A DNA stretch of 64,000 nt from Nocardioides nitrophenolicus (GCF_016907515.1 NZ_JAFBBY010000001.1:620001-684000), one strand, 5' to 3'. Positions 20,640 to 34,448 are shown, counted from the stretch's first letter. Notes: a model not told the origin generated them from the sequence alone. A program made the numbers and translations.

Positions 20640-22142
20640 CTAGTCGCTCAGGCCGCCGAAGGTGTGCCGGTTCGGCACACCGGACGGGCCGTGGCCGTGG
20701 CGGTAGCCGGCCAGGTTGAAGGTGTGGACCGGCACGTCCGCCGGCACCGCCGCCGTCGGCTCCTCGCCCCGCCAGCCGGCCCAGGCCTGCTCGTCGGTGA
20801 CGATCACGACCCGGTCGTGGCGGCGGAAGTGCCGGCGTACGGCGGCCGCGGTGTTCGTGCCGCCCAGGTCTCCCATCCGCTCGGCGAGCGCGAGCACGGA
20901 CTCGCCGCGGCGCACCCGCACCGGCCGGCTGTCGGTGCCGAACTCGACCAGGTCGGCGGCCTCGGCCCGGACCGCGAGGGCCGCGCCGAAAACCGCCGCC
21001 GCGTCCGCCCGGGTCACCGTCGAGCGGCCCGAGAGCCGGCAGAACATCGAGCCGGAGCGGTCGACCAGCACCAGGGTGCGGCCCGGCAGCGCCGGGACGT
21101 TGGCCAGGCTGGCCTGCAGCGCCTGCTCCAGGGCCCACGCCCAGCGCAGCGACGGCGCGGCCCGGTACGCCGACAGGAACCGCAGCGGCAGCTGCCGCGA
21201 GCGCGCGACCTCGGCCGGGTCGGCCAGGGTCGCCGCCACCCCCGCCGCCACCTCGTCGGAGACACCGGCCTCGTCGAGGTTGCGGAGGTTGCGCAGCAGC
21301 GCCATGTAGCCCAGCGACGGCACCAGCGCCTCCCACACCGCGGCGTCCAGCGGACCCTGCAGCCAGCCGGCGACCTGCTCCCAGGTCATCCCGGCCGGGC
21401 CGAGCAGGTCGGCATCGGTCGCGAGCAGCGCGCGCCGCTCCGCCACCGGCACGGCGAGCAGTCGCTCGCGCGCCACCAGCAGCCCGAGCTCGGCCGGAGC
21501 CGGCTCGGGACGGTCGTGCCGCCGGTCGATCGCGTACCGGAACAGCACGCCCTGCCGCGCGTCGCGCGGACGCGGGTGGGTCAGCTCGAGCACGTCGGCG
21601 AAGCGGTAGCCGCGACCGCGGGCGTCGTACTTGACCAGGGAGCGCTCCGTGTAGAGCCGCGCCGCCGCGTCGGCGACACCGCGCTTCACCGGCTTCGGGA
21701 AGGCGCGACCGTAGCGCGAGGCCCAGTAGGCCAGCAGCTCGCCCGGCTCGTCGGCCCGGTCGAGCGCCGCATCGACAAGCGCGCGGTTGTCGCCGGCCAG
21801 ACCCGCGTCGAGACGCGCCTTGACCGCCTCCGCGGCCACCACCAGCGCGACCGAGCGCAGGTGTACGCCGGTCCGCAGCCAGCGCACCAGCCGCAGCGTC
21901 CAGTCGACGTCGTCGACGGCGACCGAGGCCACCAGCGCCCGCAGCCGGGCGTCCCGCTCGGCCGCGGCCTCGTAGAAGGTGTCCTCCGCCACGAAGGAGG
22001 TCACCGCGAGCAGGAAGAGCTCGCCCTTGGCGTCACGGGCGTAACCGGGCGCGCCCTCGTGGGTGCGCCCGGTCGGCCGGGCGGCGCCGCGGACCGCGGC
22101 GACGCCGGAGCGCCGCAGGTCGCGCAGGTTGAACTTGGTCAT
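20640..22142 (-). CDS. rsr: Ro60/Rsr-like TROVE-domain RNA-binding protein, C-terminus cut by in-frame TAG
   Basis: The 500-residue protein has the TROVE/Ro60 layout: a helical repeat ring (about 25-345) and a C-terminal von Willebrand A domain with MIDAS motif Asp361-x-Ser-x-Ser (DRSGS), Thr429 and Asp450. Bacterial Ro60 (Rsr) binds Y RNAs and helps exonucleases process or degrade structured RNAs after stress. The ATG at 22142 follows AAGGAGGG. The annotated product stops at GGLSD, but the frame continues after TAG for exactly 18 codons, GFAAIPLLEQGRDQHWPF, then TGA at 20585-20583; family members, as I recall them, end in a similar IPLLE...WPF tail. So a nonsense change, readthrough or a sequence error truncates it. 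The YrlA RNA gene is directly upstream. Confidence 0.9.
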   Translation of the reverse strand: MTKFNLRDLRRSGVAAVRGAARPTGRTHEGAPGYARDAKGELFLLAVTSFVAEDTFYEAAAERDARLRALVASVAVDDVDWTLRLVRWLRTGVHLRSVALVVAAEAVKARLDAGLAGDNRALVDAALDRADEPGELLAYWASRYGRAFPKPVKRGVADAAARLYTERSLVKYDARGRGYRFADVLELTHPRPRDARQGVLFRYAIDRRHDRPEPAPAELGLLVARERLLAVPVAERRALLATDADLLGPAGMTWEQVAGWLQGPLDAAVWEALVPSLGYMALLRNLRNLDEAGVSDEVAAGVAATLADPAEVARSRQLPLRFLSAYRAAPSLRWAWALEQALQASLANVPALPGRTLVLVDRSGSMFCRLSGRSTVTRADAAAVFGAALAVRAEAADLVEFGTDSRPVRVRRGESVLALAERMGDLGGTNTAAAVRRHFRRHDRVVIVTDEQAWAGWRGEEPTAAVPADVPVHTFNLAGYRHGHGPSGVPNRHTFGGLSD

Positions 22143-22194
22143 GGTGGTGTCCCTCCTTCCGAGGGCGGGGTGGTCGGGTACGGGTCCAGGAACG

Positions 22195-22263
22195 ACGAGA
22201 GCCGCCCGCTGCGACGGCAGCGGGCGGCTCTCGTGGGTGCACGGGGGGTGCACTACACGAGAG
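22195..22263 (-). promoter_or_regulatory. Mutually exclusive hairpins in the rsr leader
   Basis: An 18-bp perfect stem (22195-22212 with 22217-22234, 4-nt loop) lies between the Y RNA and rsr. Its distal strand segment 22228-22235 (CTCTCGTG on the plus strand) can instead pair with CACGAGAG at 22256-22263, closing over a GTGCAC/GTGCAC mini-hairpin. On the minus-strand transcript the first segment could thus compete with formation of the long stem, like an attenuator. There is no long U-run, so termination is not certain. The stem could separate the Y RNA from the rsr message. Confidence 0.5.
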
Positions 22264-22331
22264 GCCTCGGCGGCTTCGTGCACCTCATCGGGACTCCTCG
22301 TCCGTCAGCTCGTTCGTGGGGGTGGTTCGGG

Positions 22332-22481
22332 GCGCGGGTGCCGAGATCCAGGTCGACCAAGGTGCTTTCCGACTGCTCTCCCGACTGAGCTACACCGCGG
22401 TCACCCGCGGGGTGGGACTCGAACCCACGACCTGTCGATTACAGGATGAAGTAACCCTGGTCTTCGCACCGGCACTCGCGC
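22332..22481 (-). ncRNA. yrlA: YrlA-type Y RNA (tRNA-like, circularly permuted)
   Basis: The minus strand just upstream of rsr encodes tRNA arms in permuted order. The T arm is 22428-22412 (stem GTGGG/CCCAC, loop TTCGAGT). Next an acceptor-like stem CCGCGG/CCGCGG at 22410-22395 is capped by a GTGA (GNRA) loop. Then comes the D arm at 22390-22375 (GCTC/GAGC with a GGG loop). The two ends pair where the anticodon arm would be: 22454-22462 with 22355-22363 (9 bp) and 22470-22481 with 22332-22343 (11 bp plus one mismatch), leaving an internal loop where Ro60 could bind. A small hairpin lies at 22431-22445. This is the known YrlA plan. Ends are estimated from pairing. Confidence 0.82.
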
Positions 22482-22616
22482 CTGCGGCAAGGATGCCCGC
22501 GCCGGCCGGGCGGCCGCAACGGATTTAGCCGGCGCTCGGGGATCGGCGAGGATTGGCGGGGATCGGACGAACCAGGCTCATCCGATCCGCGCCGATGACC
22601 CGGCGGGGGCCGGCGG

Positions 22617-28109
<5,493 letters not shown>

Positions 28110-28229
28110 GGTCCCGACCCTTCCATCTCGCGACGCGCCGGGGACAGCGCGGATCCCACAGGCTTGTCGGCGAATCGTTGTGGGGTCCGTCCAGCGGCGG
28201 GGGCCGCGACGCCCCGAGCACGGGCCGAG

Positions 28230-28243
28230 AGGACCTTCGACCC
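28230..28243. promoter_or_regulatory. Candidate DosR-like box upstream of the DoxX gene
   Basis: AGGACCTTCGACCC resembles the 14-bp boxes found further right in this window and lies 82 bp before the DoxX-type gene. Unlike those, no good -10 hexamer sits 23-24 nt away on either strand, so this is a weak candidate. The rest of the 216-bp gap between the carboxylase start and the DoxX gene shows nothing else recognisable. Confidence 0.3.
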
Positions 28244-28325
28244 CCGCGGCGGGCGACCTCCGCCCCTGTCGGGCACCCCCTCCCCGCTGGTCGACTGACG
28301 CCATCGACCAACGAAGGAGCCGACC

Positions 28326-28904
28326 ATGACCACCCTCACCGCCCACGTCCATCACCTCATCGACCACGACGAGGAGGCGGCGGTCACCGAGACGGCCGCC
28401 CGCCGCGCCCTCGGCGCCCTCCGGATCGGCTTCGGCCTGACCTTCCTGTGGGCCTTCGTCGACAAGCTGCTCGCGCTCGGCTACTCGACCGGCGTCGCCC
28501 AGGACGGCTCGGTCGACCGGTTCGGTCCGGACGCCTGGATCCATGGCGGCAGCCCGACCCAGGGCTTCCTCGGCTTCGCCGCCGACGGTCCGTTCCAGAG
28601 CCTGTGGAACTCCCTGGCCGGGACCGCCTTCGCGGACTGGTCCTTCATGCTCGGCCTGCTCGCGATCGGCGTCAGCCTCACCTTCGGGATCGGCATGCGC
28701 CTGGGCACCCTCGCCGGCTTCGTGATGTACCTGCTCATGTGGTCCGTCGTCCTGCCCCCGGCGAACAACCCGGTCCTCGACGACCACCTGCTGGGCGCCG
28801 CGACCATGGTCGTCCTCGGGCTGACCGGCGCCGGCGCGACCTGGGGCCTGGGGCACCGCTGGGCGCGGCTCCCCCTCGTCCGCCGCTTCCCCGTCCTGCG
28901 CTGA
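28326..28904 (+). CDS. DoxX-family membrane protein
   Basis: The 192-residue protein has four hydrophobic segments after a cytoplasmic N-terminus of about 25 residues; ALRIGFGLTFLWAFVDKLLALGY is typical of DoxX proteins, some of which are thiosulfate:quinone oxidoreductase subunits or part of membrane redox complexes. WIHGGSPTQGFL and the following loop are conserved in actinobacterial members. The ATG follows AAGGAGC. Its electron donor is unknown. It converges on the histidine kinase gene and has a weak DosR-like box upstream. Confidence 0.75.
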   Translation: MTTLTAHVHHLIDHDEEAAVTETAARRALGALRIGFGLTFLWAFVDKLLALGYSTGVAQDGSVDRFGPDAWIHGGSPTQGFLGFAADGPFQSLWNSLAGTAFADWSFMLGLLAIGVSLTFGIGMRLGTLAGFVMYLLMWSVVLPPANNPVLDDHLLGAATMVVLGLTGAGATWGLGHRWARLPLVRRFPVLR

Positions 28905-28916
28905 CGCCCCGGGGCG

Positions 28917-30248
28917 TCAGCCGAGCGGCGCCTCGGCCGGGCGCAGCACCAGGCGGATGCCGGGCCGGCCCCCGACCTCGACGACCTCGAGGCGGCCGCC
29001 GCCGGACTCGGCGGCACGCCGCGCGATGTCGAGCCCCAGTCCCGTCGAGCCGCCGCCGGCCGCGCCCCGGCCCAGTGCCGACACCGGGACGCCGGGACCG
29101 TCATCGAGGACCTCGAGCAGCACGCCCTCGCCCGTCTCCGCCAGGCGCACGGCGAAGGACGTGCCCTCGGGGGTGTGGGCGACGACGTTCTCGATCAGGG
29201 CGTCCACCGCCGCGGCCAGGTCGTCGGCGCCGACCCGCACCCACACCGGACCGGGCGCCACGAGGAGCTCGCTCGTCCGGCCCTGGTCCTCGGTCAGCGG
29301 AGACCAGAACGCCGCCCGGTCCGTCACGACCGCGGCGGCGTCGCAGCGCAGGTGCACACCGGCCCGGACGCCGCTCCGGGCCGCCCGGATCAGATGGCTC
29401 AGGCTCCGCTCGAGTCCGCCGACCGCGGCCTCCAGCTCGTCGCGCGCCGGTCCGGCCGGCAGGCCCTCGACCCCCAGCCGGACCGCGGTCAGCGGGGTGC
29501 GCAGCCGGTGCGACAGGTCGGCGGCGGCCTCACGCTCTCCGGCCAGCAGCTCCTCGATCCGGTCCGCGAGCGCGTTCAGCTCCGTGGCCACGCGGGCGAC
29601 CTCGGCCGGCCCACCGGCCGGGGCGCGAGCGGTGAGATCGCCGGAGCTCAGCGCGGTCGCCGTGTCGGCGGTGCGCCGCAGCGGCCGGACGATCCGGCGT
29701 CCGGTCACCTCGGCGGCCAGCCAGGCAAGTCCCAGCAGCACCAGGGCCGTCACTCCGGCGGCCAGGAAGCGGTTCCGGGTGCGCTCCGCGACCCGGTCGC
29801 TCGCGACCGCCGCCACGACCTGGGCCACGCCGGTCGTCGTCCGGCAGTCCACGACGACGAACCGGCGCCCGCCGGCCGACACGATCCGTGGCGCGGAGAC
29901 CACACCCAGGTCGTCGCGGTCGCGGTCCCCGCCCGCCGGGGCACCGCGCGGGACGCCGTCGAGGTCGTTCGCGGCGCCGACCACGGAGCCGTCGGGGAGA
30001 CGGACGGACACCGACGTGCCCTCGCGACGGTTCAGGCGAGCGAGATAGGCGGCGAGCACCGGCTCCTCGGCCCCGCGCGCCGTGAGGTAGTCGGCGGCTC
30101 CCTGAGCGGCGTAGGTCGCCTCCTGGTCGGTGCTCGCCCGCGCGTCGGCGTGCAGCATGATGGCCAGCGGCACGCCGGCCAGCACGATGACGAGCGCCGC
30201 CGTGCCGACAGCGAGGGCGATCACCCGGGTGCGCAGGGTCGTCCTCAC
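28917..30248 (-). CDS. Two-component sensor histidine kinase
   Basis: The 443-residue kinase has a first transmembrane helix (about 7-32), an extracytoplasmic sensor of about 125 residues, a second helix (about 160-180), a HAMP domain (about 180-235), a dimerisation domain with phospho-acceptor His247 (LSHRLRTPL) and an ATPase domain with N, G1 and G2 boxes (IENVVAHT, DDGPGVP, GSTGLGLDIA). The signal is unknown. GTG at 30248 overlaps the TGA of the upstream response-regulator gene by 4 bp, so the pair is translated together. Confidence 0.9.
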   Translation of the reverse strand: MRTTLRTRVIALAVGTAALVIVLAGVPLAIMLHADARASTDQEATYAAQGAADYLTARGAEEPVLAAYLARLNRREGTSVSVRLPDGSVVGAANDLDGVPRGAPAGGDRDRDDLGVVSAPRIVSAGGRRFVVVDCRTTTGVAQVVAAVASDRVAERTRNRFLAAGVTALVLLGLAWLAAEVTGRRIVRPLRRTADTATALSSGDLTARAPAGGPAEVARVATELNALADRIEELLAGEREAAADLSHRLRTPLTAVRLGVEGLPAGPARDELEAAVGGLERSLSHLIRAARSGVRAGVHLRCDAAAVVTDRAAFWSPLTEDQGRTSELLVAPGPVWVRVGADDLAAAVDALIENVVAHTPEGTSFAVRLAETGEGVLLEVLDDGPGVPVSALGRGAAGGGSTGLGLDIARRAAESGGGRLEVVEVGGRPGIRLVLRPAEAPLG

Positions 30249-30931
30249 GCCTCCGGCTCCACGATCTTGACCCCGACGCCGCGCACGCTCACCAGGTAGC
30301 GAGGCCGGGCCGCCGACTCCCCGAGCTTGCGCCGCAGCCACGACAGGTGCACGTCCACGGTCCGGTCCGCCCCGCCCCACGGCTGCTGCCACACGTCGGC
30401 GAGCAGCTGCCGCTTGCTCACCACCTCGCCGGGGCGCTGCATCAGGGCCTGCAGGAGGTCGAACTCCTTGCGGGTGAGCTCCAACGCCCGCCCGTCGAGC
30501 TCGACCGAACGCCTCATCGGGTCGAGGACCAGCTCGCCGACCCGGAGCCCGGCGTCCTGGCCGGGCTCCGGTCGGGCGCGCCGCAGCACCGCGCGGATCC
30601 GGGCATCGAGCTGGGCCGCCGAGAACGGCTTGACCAGGTAGTCGTCCGCGCCCGCGTTGAGCAGGCGCACGATGTCCGCCTCGTCGTCGCGGGCCGTCGC
30701 GACGATCACCGGGGCCGCCCCGAGCGCCACACTCACCTCGAGCACCCGGGCCCCGTCGACGTCGGGAAGGCCCAGATCGAGAACGACGACGTCAGGCGGG
30801 TCGGAGCTGAGCGCCGCCATGGCGGTGCCACCCGTGGCCACGCTGGTGACGACATGGCCGAGGGTCCGCAGCCCGCGGCCGAGGCCGGCCCGGATCGCGT
30901 CGTCGTCCTCCACCAGCAAGACCCGGGCCAT
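30245..30931 (-). CDS. OmpR/PhoB-family response regulator
   Basis: The 228-residue protein has a receiver domain with acidic pocket EDD (8-10), phospho-acceptor Asp52 (VLDLGLPD) and Lys in VKPF, and a C-terminal winged helix (KEFDLLQALMQRPGEVVSKRQLL, then VDVHLSWLRRKL). It is phosphorylated by the adjacent kinase and then binds DNA. TACGGT at 30944-30939 on this strand is a -10 7 nt before the ATG, so the mRNA is probably leaderless. Targets may include the divergent DUF2231 gene. Confidence 0.92.
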   Translation of the reverse strand: MARVLLVEDDDAIRAGLGRGLRTLGHVVTSVATGGTAMAALSSDPPDVVVLDLGLPDVDGARVLEVSVALGAAPVIVATARDDEADIVRLLNAGADDYLVKPFSAAQLDARIRAVLRRARPEPGQDAGLRVGELVLDPMRRSVELDGRALELTRKEFDLLQALMQRPGEVVSKRQLLADVWQQPWGGADRTVDVHLSWLRRKLGESAARPRYLVSVRGVGVKIVEPEA

Positions 30932-31077
30932 GAGGGGAACCGTACGCGTGCCGCCGCTGTCGATGCGTCTCCTTGACCTGGATTTGAGGTGCCCTTGCGG
31001 TGCCACTGACGGACGTCGCGACAGGCTCGGCGTCGTCCGATCCCCGACCACCCCGATCACCGAAGACGGAGAGCCCC

Positions 31078-31533
31078 ATGTTCGACCTGGTCAACGGCCT
31101 GCCCCTCCACCCGCTCGTCGTCCACGCGGTCGTCGTCCTGCTGCCGTTGGCGATCCTCGGCACCCTGGCGATCGCGGCCCGGCCGGCCTGGCGCCGGCGC
31201 TACGGCACGCTGGTCCTCGGCATCACCCTGGTGGCCACGTTGCTCATCCCGGTCGCGACCTCCAGCGGGGAGGCGCTGGAGAAGCACGTCGGCGACCCGG
31301 GCGCCCACGCCCGGATGGGCGACCAGCTGATCTGGTTCGCGCTCCCGCTGCTGGCCCTCGTGGCCGCGCTCGTGTGGTCCGAGCGCCGTCCGCCGTCGGG
31401 CTCGGTCCTGCGGATCGTCGCGGTCGGCGCCGTCGTCGCGGCCCTGGCCACCGGCGTGCAGGTCTATCGGGTCGGCGACTCCGGGGCCCGGGCCGCGTGG
31501 GGCGACCAGGTCGCGTCCTCCGGCGCGGAGTGA
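31078..31533 (+). CDS. DUF2231 membrane protein
   Basis: The 151-residue protein has four hydrophobic helices and the DUF2231 signature GLPLHPLVVHAVVVLLPLA near its N-terminus. The helices contain conserved His residues that could bind heme or metal, but the function of the family is unknown. It starts at ATG 31078 after GGAGAG, and a CAGGCT hexamer at 31022-31027 may be its -10. It is divergent from the two-component system and converges on the CsoR-like gene. Confidence 0.8.
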   Translation: MFDLVNGLPLHPLVVHAVVVLLPLAILGTLAIAARPAWRRRYGTLVLGITLVATLLIPVATSSGEALEKHVGDPGAHARMGDQLIWFALPLLALVAALVWSERRPPSGSVLRIVAVGAVVAALATGVQVYRVGDSGARAAWGDQVASSGAE

Positions 31534-31549
31534 GGCCCGGCACTCCCGG

Positions 31550-31810
31550 TCAGGCGAGCGCCAGGAACAGCTTCTCCATCTTCTTGGCGTCCACCGAGTC
31601 CGGCCCACCCTCGACCAGACACTTCTGCAGCCCACTGGCGACCAGCGCGTAGCCGCCTCGCCCGACGGCCTTGTTGACGGCGGCCAGCTGCAGCAGGGCG
31701 TCCTCGCACTCCGCCCCCTCCTCGAGCATCCGGATCACCGAGGCGAGATGTCCGTTCGCCCGCTTGAGGCGGGTGATGATCGCCTTGATCTCCTCAGGCT
31801 CCAGCTTCAT
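31550..31810 (-). CDS. CsoR/CstR-family repressor lacking the metal-ligand His
   Basis: The 86-residue all-helical protein belongs to the CsoR (DUF156) family. In copper-sensing CsoR the ligands are Cys-His-Cys. Here the two Cys are present at 35 (AECEDALLQL) and 64 (LQKCLVEGG), but the His position (about 60) is Gly. Two Cys without the His is the pattern of persulfide-sensing CstR proteins, so a sulfur species rather than copper may be the signal; this is inference. ATG overlaps the DUF302 stop by 4 bp. Two mirror-image GC-rich palindromes upstream of DUF302 are the probable operators. Confidence 0.85.
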   Translation of the reverse strand: MKLEPEEIKAIITRLKRANGHLASVIRMLEEGAECEDALLQLAAVNKAVGRGGYALVASGLQKCLVEGGPDSVDAKKMEKLFLALA

Positions 31811-32226
31811 CGAGTCGCTCCCGTCTGGTCGGTCAGGACCTCCATCATCCCGGCCAGCCGGGCGCGCGCGTCGGCGGCCACCTCGGCGAGCTCCGGGTCG
31901 GGCGCCAGCGTCGCCATGAAGCCCGGGTCGAGGACCTCCACCCGGGTCCTCCCCTCCCCGGCGTCGGCGACCACGACATTGCACGGCAGCAGGGTCGCGA
32001 TCCGCGGGTCGACCCGCAGCGCCCGGTGCGCGAGCTGCGGCCGGCAGGCGCCGAGGATCACCTGCGCCGGCACGTCCTCGTCGAGCTTGGCCTTGAGCGT
32101 CACGCGGATGTCGATCTCGGTCAGGACGCCGAACCCGGCCTCCCCCAGCAGCTCGCGCACCCGGCTCACCGTGTCGTCGTACGACGCCGGGACGGTCGCG
32201 GTGAGCGTGAAGTCGATGGTGTCCAT
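31807..32226 (-). CDS. DUF302 domain protein
   Basis: The 139-residue protein has the DUF302 core (DDTVSRVRELLGEAGFGVLTEIDI... and ACRPQLAHRALRVDPRIATLLPCNVVV), a small alpha/beta domain of unknown function often beside CsoR-type regulators and sulfur or metal genes. It contains two Cys in the conserved region (ACRP and LPCN), which could be redox-active. It is the first gene of an operon with the CsoR-like repressor, preceded by AGAGGAGAGAG. Confidence 0.85.
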   Translation of the reverse strand: MDTIDFTLTATVPASYDDTVSRVRELLGEAGFGVLTEIDIRVTLKAKLDEDVPAQVILGACRPQLAHRALRVDPRIATLLPCNVVVADAGEGRTRVEVLDPGFMATLAPDPELAEVAADARARLAGMMEVLTDQTGATR

Positions 32227-32250
32227 GTGCTCTCTCCTCTGTCGATTCGC

Positions 32251-32305
32251 TATCCCCCTGGGGGGTTCTGCTAACGTCTCCGAATCGTAACCCCCCGGGG
32301 GGATA
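32251..32305. promoter_or_regulatory. Pair of mirror-image CsoR-type operators
   Basis: The 17-mer AACCCCCCGGGGGGATA lies at 32289-32305, and its reverse complement with one change is at 32251-32267. Each is a C6/G6-type palindrome like those bound by CsoR-family repressors. One copy abuts the DUF302-csoR transcript and the other the MMPL gene, so one repressor could silence both directions. Binding is inferred from the sequence type and position. Confidence 0.8.
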
Positions 32306-32324
32306 AACGGAAGGAGGCGCCACC

Positions 32325-34448
32325 GTGGCGCAGCACACCTCGCGGCCCGGCCCGCTCGGCCGTCTCGGCGTCCGGGTCATCGAGCACGGGCGCATCGTCG
32401 CGATCATCTGGGTCGCCGTCGTGATCGGACTGGGCGTCTTCGCCCCCTCGGTGGAGAAGCGCCTCTCGGGCGCGGGCTGGCAGGCCGACGGCTCGGAGTC
32501 GGTGACCGTGCGCGATCTCGCCCAGGAGCGCTTCGGCGGGAACGCGAGCCACGCGATCCAGGTCGTCGTGCACAGCACCGACGCTCCCCTGGACACCGGC
32601 GAGGGGGCACGCGTCCTGGCCGCGGTCACCCAGGCGCTCGAGGCCGAGCCGCGGATCTCCGAGGTGGTCGCGCCCACCGTCGGCGCCAGCCTCTCCCCCG
32701 ACGGTCGCACCGCGGTCGTCCTGGGCGGGGCGGGCGCCGACACCAACGAGATGGTGCGCGTCGCGACCGACCTCAAGGAGGAGCTGCGGCACCTGTCGAC
32801 GGACACGATCCAGGTCAACCCGACCGGGTCCTCGCTGCTCTGGTCGGACTTCAACGAGGCCAACCTCGAGGCGATGCTGACCTCGGAGCTGGTGTCCTGG
32901 CCGGTGACCCTCGCGATCCTGGTGCTCGCCTTCGGCGCGCTCGTCGCCGCCGGCCTGCCGCTGCTGCTCACCCTCGCCGGCCTGGTCGCCTCGGCCGGCT
33001 CGCTGGTGCTCATCAACGAGCTGGTGCCGGTGTCCATCTGGGCGATGAACTTCGCGATGATGTTCGCCCTCGCGCTCGGCATCGACTACGCGCTCTTCCT
33101 CGTCGTCCGCTACCGCGCGGCGCGGATGGGCCAGAAGGGCTCCGTGCAGGAGGCGATCGCCGAGACGATGGACACGGCCGGCAAGGCGGTGCTGCTCTCC
33201 GGTGCGACCGTCCTCGTGTCGCTGTCCGCGGTGCTGCTGGTGCCGTCGCCGGCGTTCCGCTCGATGGCCGGCGGGATCATGATCTCGGTCGTCTTCGTGC
33301 TCGCCGCGACGCTGACGCTGCTGCCGCTCGTGCTCGCCCGGCTCGACGACCGCATCAACCGGTTCGCACTGCCCTGGGTGAAGGTCGGTGAGCACCGCTC
33401 CCCCGTCTTCGACCGCTGGGGCGCGCACCTGTGGCGGCGCCCCGTGGTCTGGGGCGTCGGCGCGACCGTCGTCCTGCTGGCGCTGGCCGCGCCGATCCTC
33501 GGGCTGAAGACCGGGATGCCGTCGATCAAGGTGCTGCCCGAGGACGCCAGTGCGCGCGTCGGCTACGCGCAGGTGCAGGATGCCTTCGGTCCCGGTGCGC
33601 CGGGGATGCTGCAGGTCGTCGTCGACACCGCCGACGCGGGTACGGCGGCCGCCGTGCTCACCGACGACGCCGGCATCCGGGCCGTGCTCCCGCCGGTGCC
33701 CGCCACCGACGGCGACCTCACGATGATCCAGGCGATGCCGACGGTCGACCCGTCCGACCCGGCACTGCCCGCGACGATCGAGCGGCTCCGCGCCGACCTG
33801 CCGTCGTCCGCCCTCGTCGGCGGCGCCGCGGTCGAGAACATCGACCTGACCGACCAGCTCCAGCGGTCCACCCCGCTCGTGATCGGCGTCGTGCTGCTGC
33901 TCGGCTTCCTGCTCCTGCTCGTCGCCCTCCAAGCACCGCTCATCTCGCTGCTCGGCACCCTGGCCAGCCTGCTGTCCACCGCCGCGGCCTTCGGCGTCGC
34001 CCGGCTGCTGTTCCAGGACGGCCACGGCTCGGGCCTGCTCGGCTTCGAGCACCAGGGCTTCCTCGACGCCTGGGCGCCGGTGTTCTTCTTCGCCATGATC
34101 TTCGCGATCGCGATGGACTACACCGTGTTCCTGCTGGCCTCGGCCAAGGAGCACTGGGAGCGGTCCGGCGACCCCCGCGAGGCCATGGTCGGTGCGGTCG
34201 CCCACTCCGGCCGGGTGATCTTCGCCGCCGGCGGCGTGATGGTCGCGGTCTTCTTCACCTTCGCGCTCTCCGGCCCGCTGCCGCCCAAGGAGATGGGCGT
34301 GATCCTCGGCGTCGCCGTCCTGCTGGACGCCTTCCTGGTCCGCCTGGTCCTGCTGCCCGTGCTGCTCCGCCTCTCCGGCCGGGCCGCCTGGGCCACGCCC
34401 GCCTGGCTGCGCCGGGCCCTGCCCACCATCACCTTCGCCCACGACTGA
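32325..34448 (+). CDS. MMPL-family (RND-type) transporter
   Basis: The 707-residue membrane protein has the MMPL plan: one N-terminal helix, a large external domain, a five-helix block with GIDYALFLVVRYR, a second external domain and a second block with AMDYTVFLL. The Asp-Tyr pairs (GIDYA and AMDYT) are the proton-relay residues of MMPL/RND pumps. It exports hydrophobic or lipid-like compounds. GTG at 32325 follows AAGGAGG. The CsoR-type operator at its promoter is unusual and ties it to the repressor's signal. Confidence 0.9.
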   Translation: MAQHTSRPGPLGRLGVRVIEHGRIVAIIWVAVVIGLGVFAPSVEKRLSGAGWQADGSESVTVRDLAQERFGGNASHAIQVVVHSTDAPLDTGEGARVLAAVTQALEAEPRISEVVAPTVGASLSPDGRTAVVLGGAGADTNEMVRVATDLKEELRHLSTDTIQVNPTGSSLLWSDFNEANLEAMLTSELVSWPVTLAILVLAFGALVAAGLPLLLTLAGLVASAGSLVLINELVPVSIWAMNFAMMFALALGIDYALFLVVRYRAARMGQKGSVQEAIAETMDTAGKAVLLSGATVLVSLSAVLLVPSPAFRSMAGGIMISVVFVLAATLTLLPLVLARLDDRINRFALPWVKVGEHRSPVFDRWGAHLWRRPVVWGVGATVVLLALAAPILGLKTGMPSIKVLPEDASARVGYAQVQDAFGPGAPGMLQVVVDTADAGTAAAVLTDDAGIRAVLPPVPATDGDLTMIQAMPTVDPSDPALPATIERLRADLPSSALVGGAAVENIDLTDQLQRSTPLVIGVVLLLGFLLLLVALQAPLISLLGTLASLLSTAAAFGVARLLFQDGHGSGLLGFEHQGFLDAWAPVFFFAMIFAIAMDYTVFLLASAKEHWERSGDPREAMVGAVAHSGRVIFAAGGVMVAVFFTFALSGPLPPKEMGVILGVAVLLDAFLVRLVLLPVLLRLSGRAAWATPAWLRRALPTITFAHD

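Noticed and set aside
22375..22428. A normal tRNA gene, because typical D-arm and T-arm sequences are present.
   Set aside because: The arms are in permuted order (T before D on the minus strand), the acceptor stem is closed by a GTGA loop and there is no anticodon arm; this fits YrlA.
28230..28243. A DosR-like box as proof that the DoxX gene belongs to the hypoxia regulon.
   Set aside because: No -10 hexamer is found at the 23-24 nt distance on either strand; it is listed only as a weak site.
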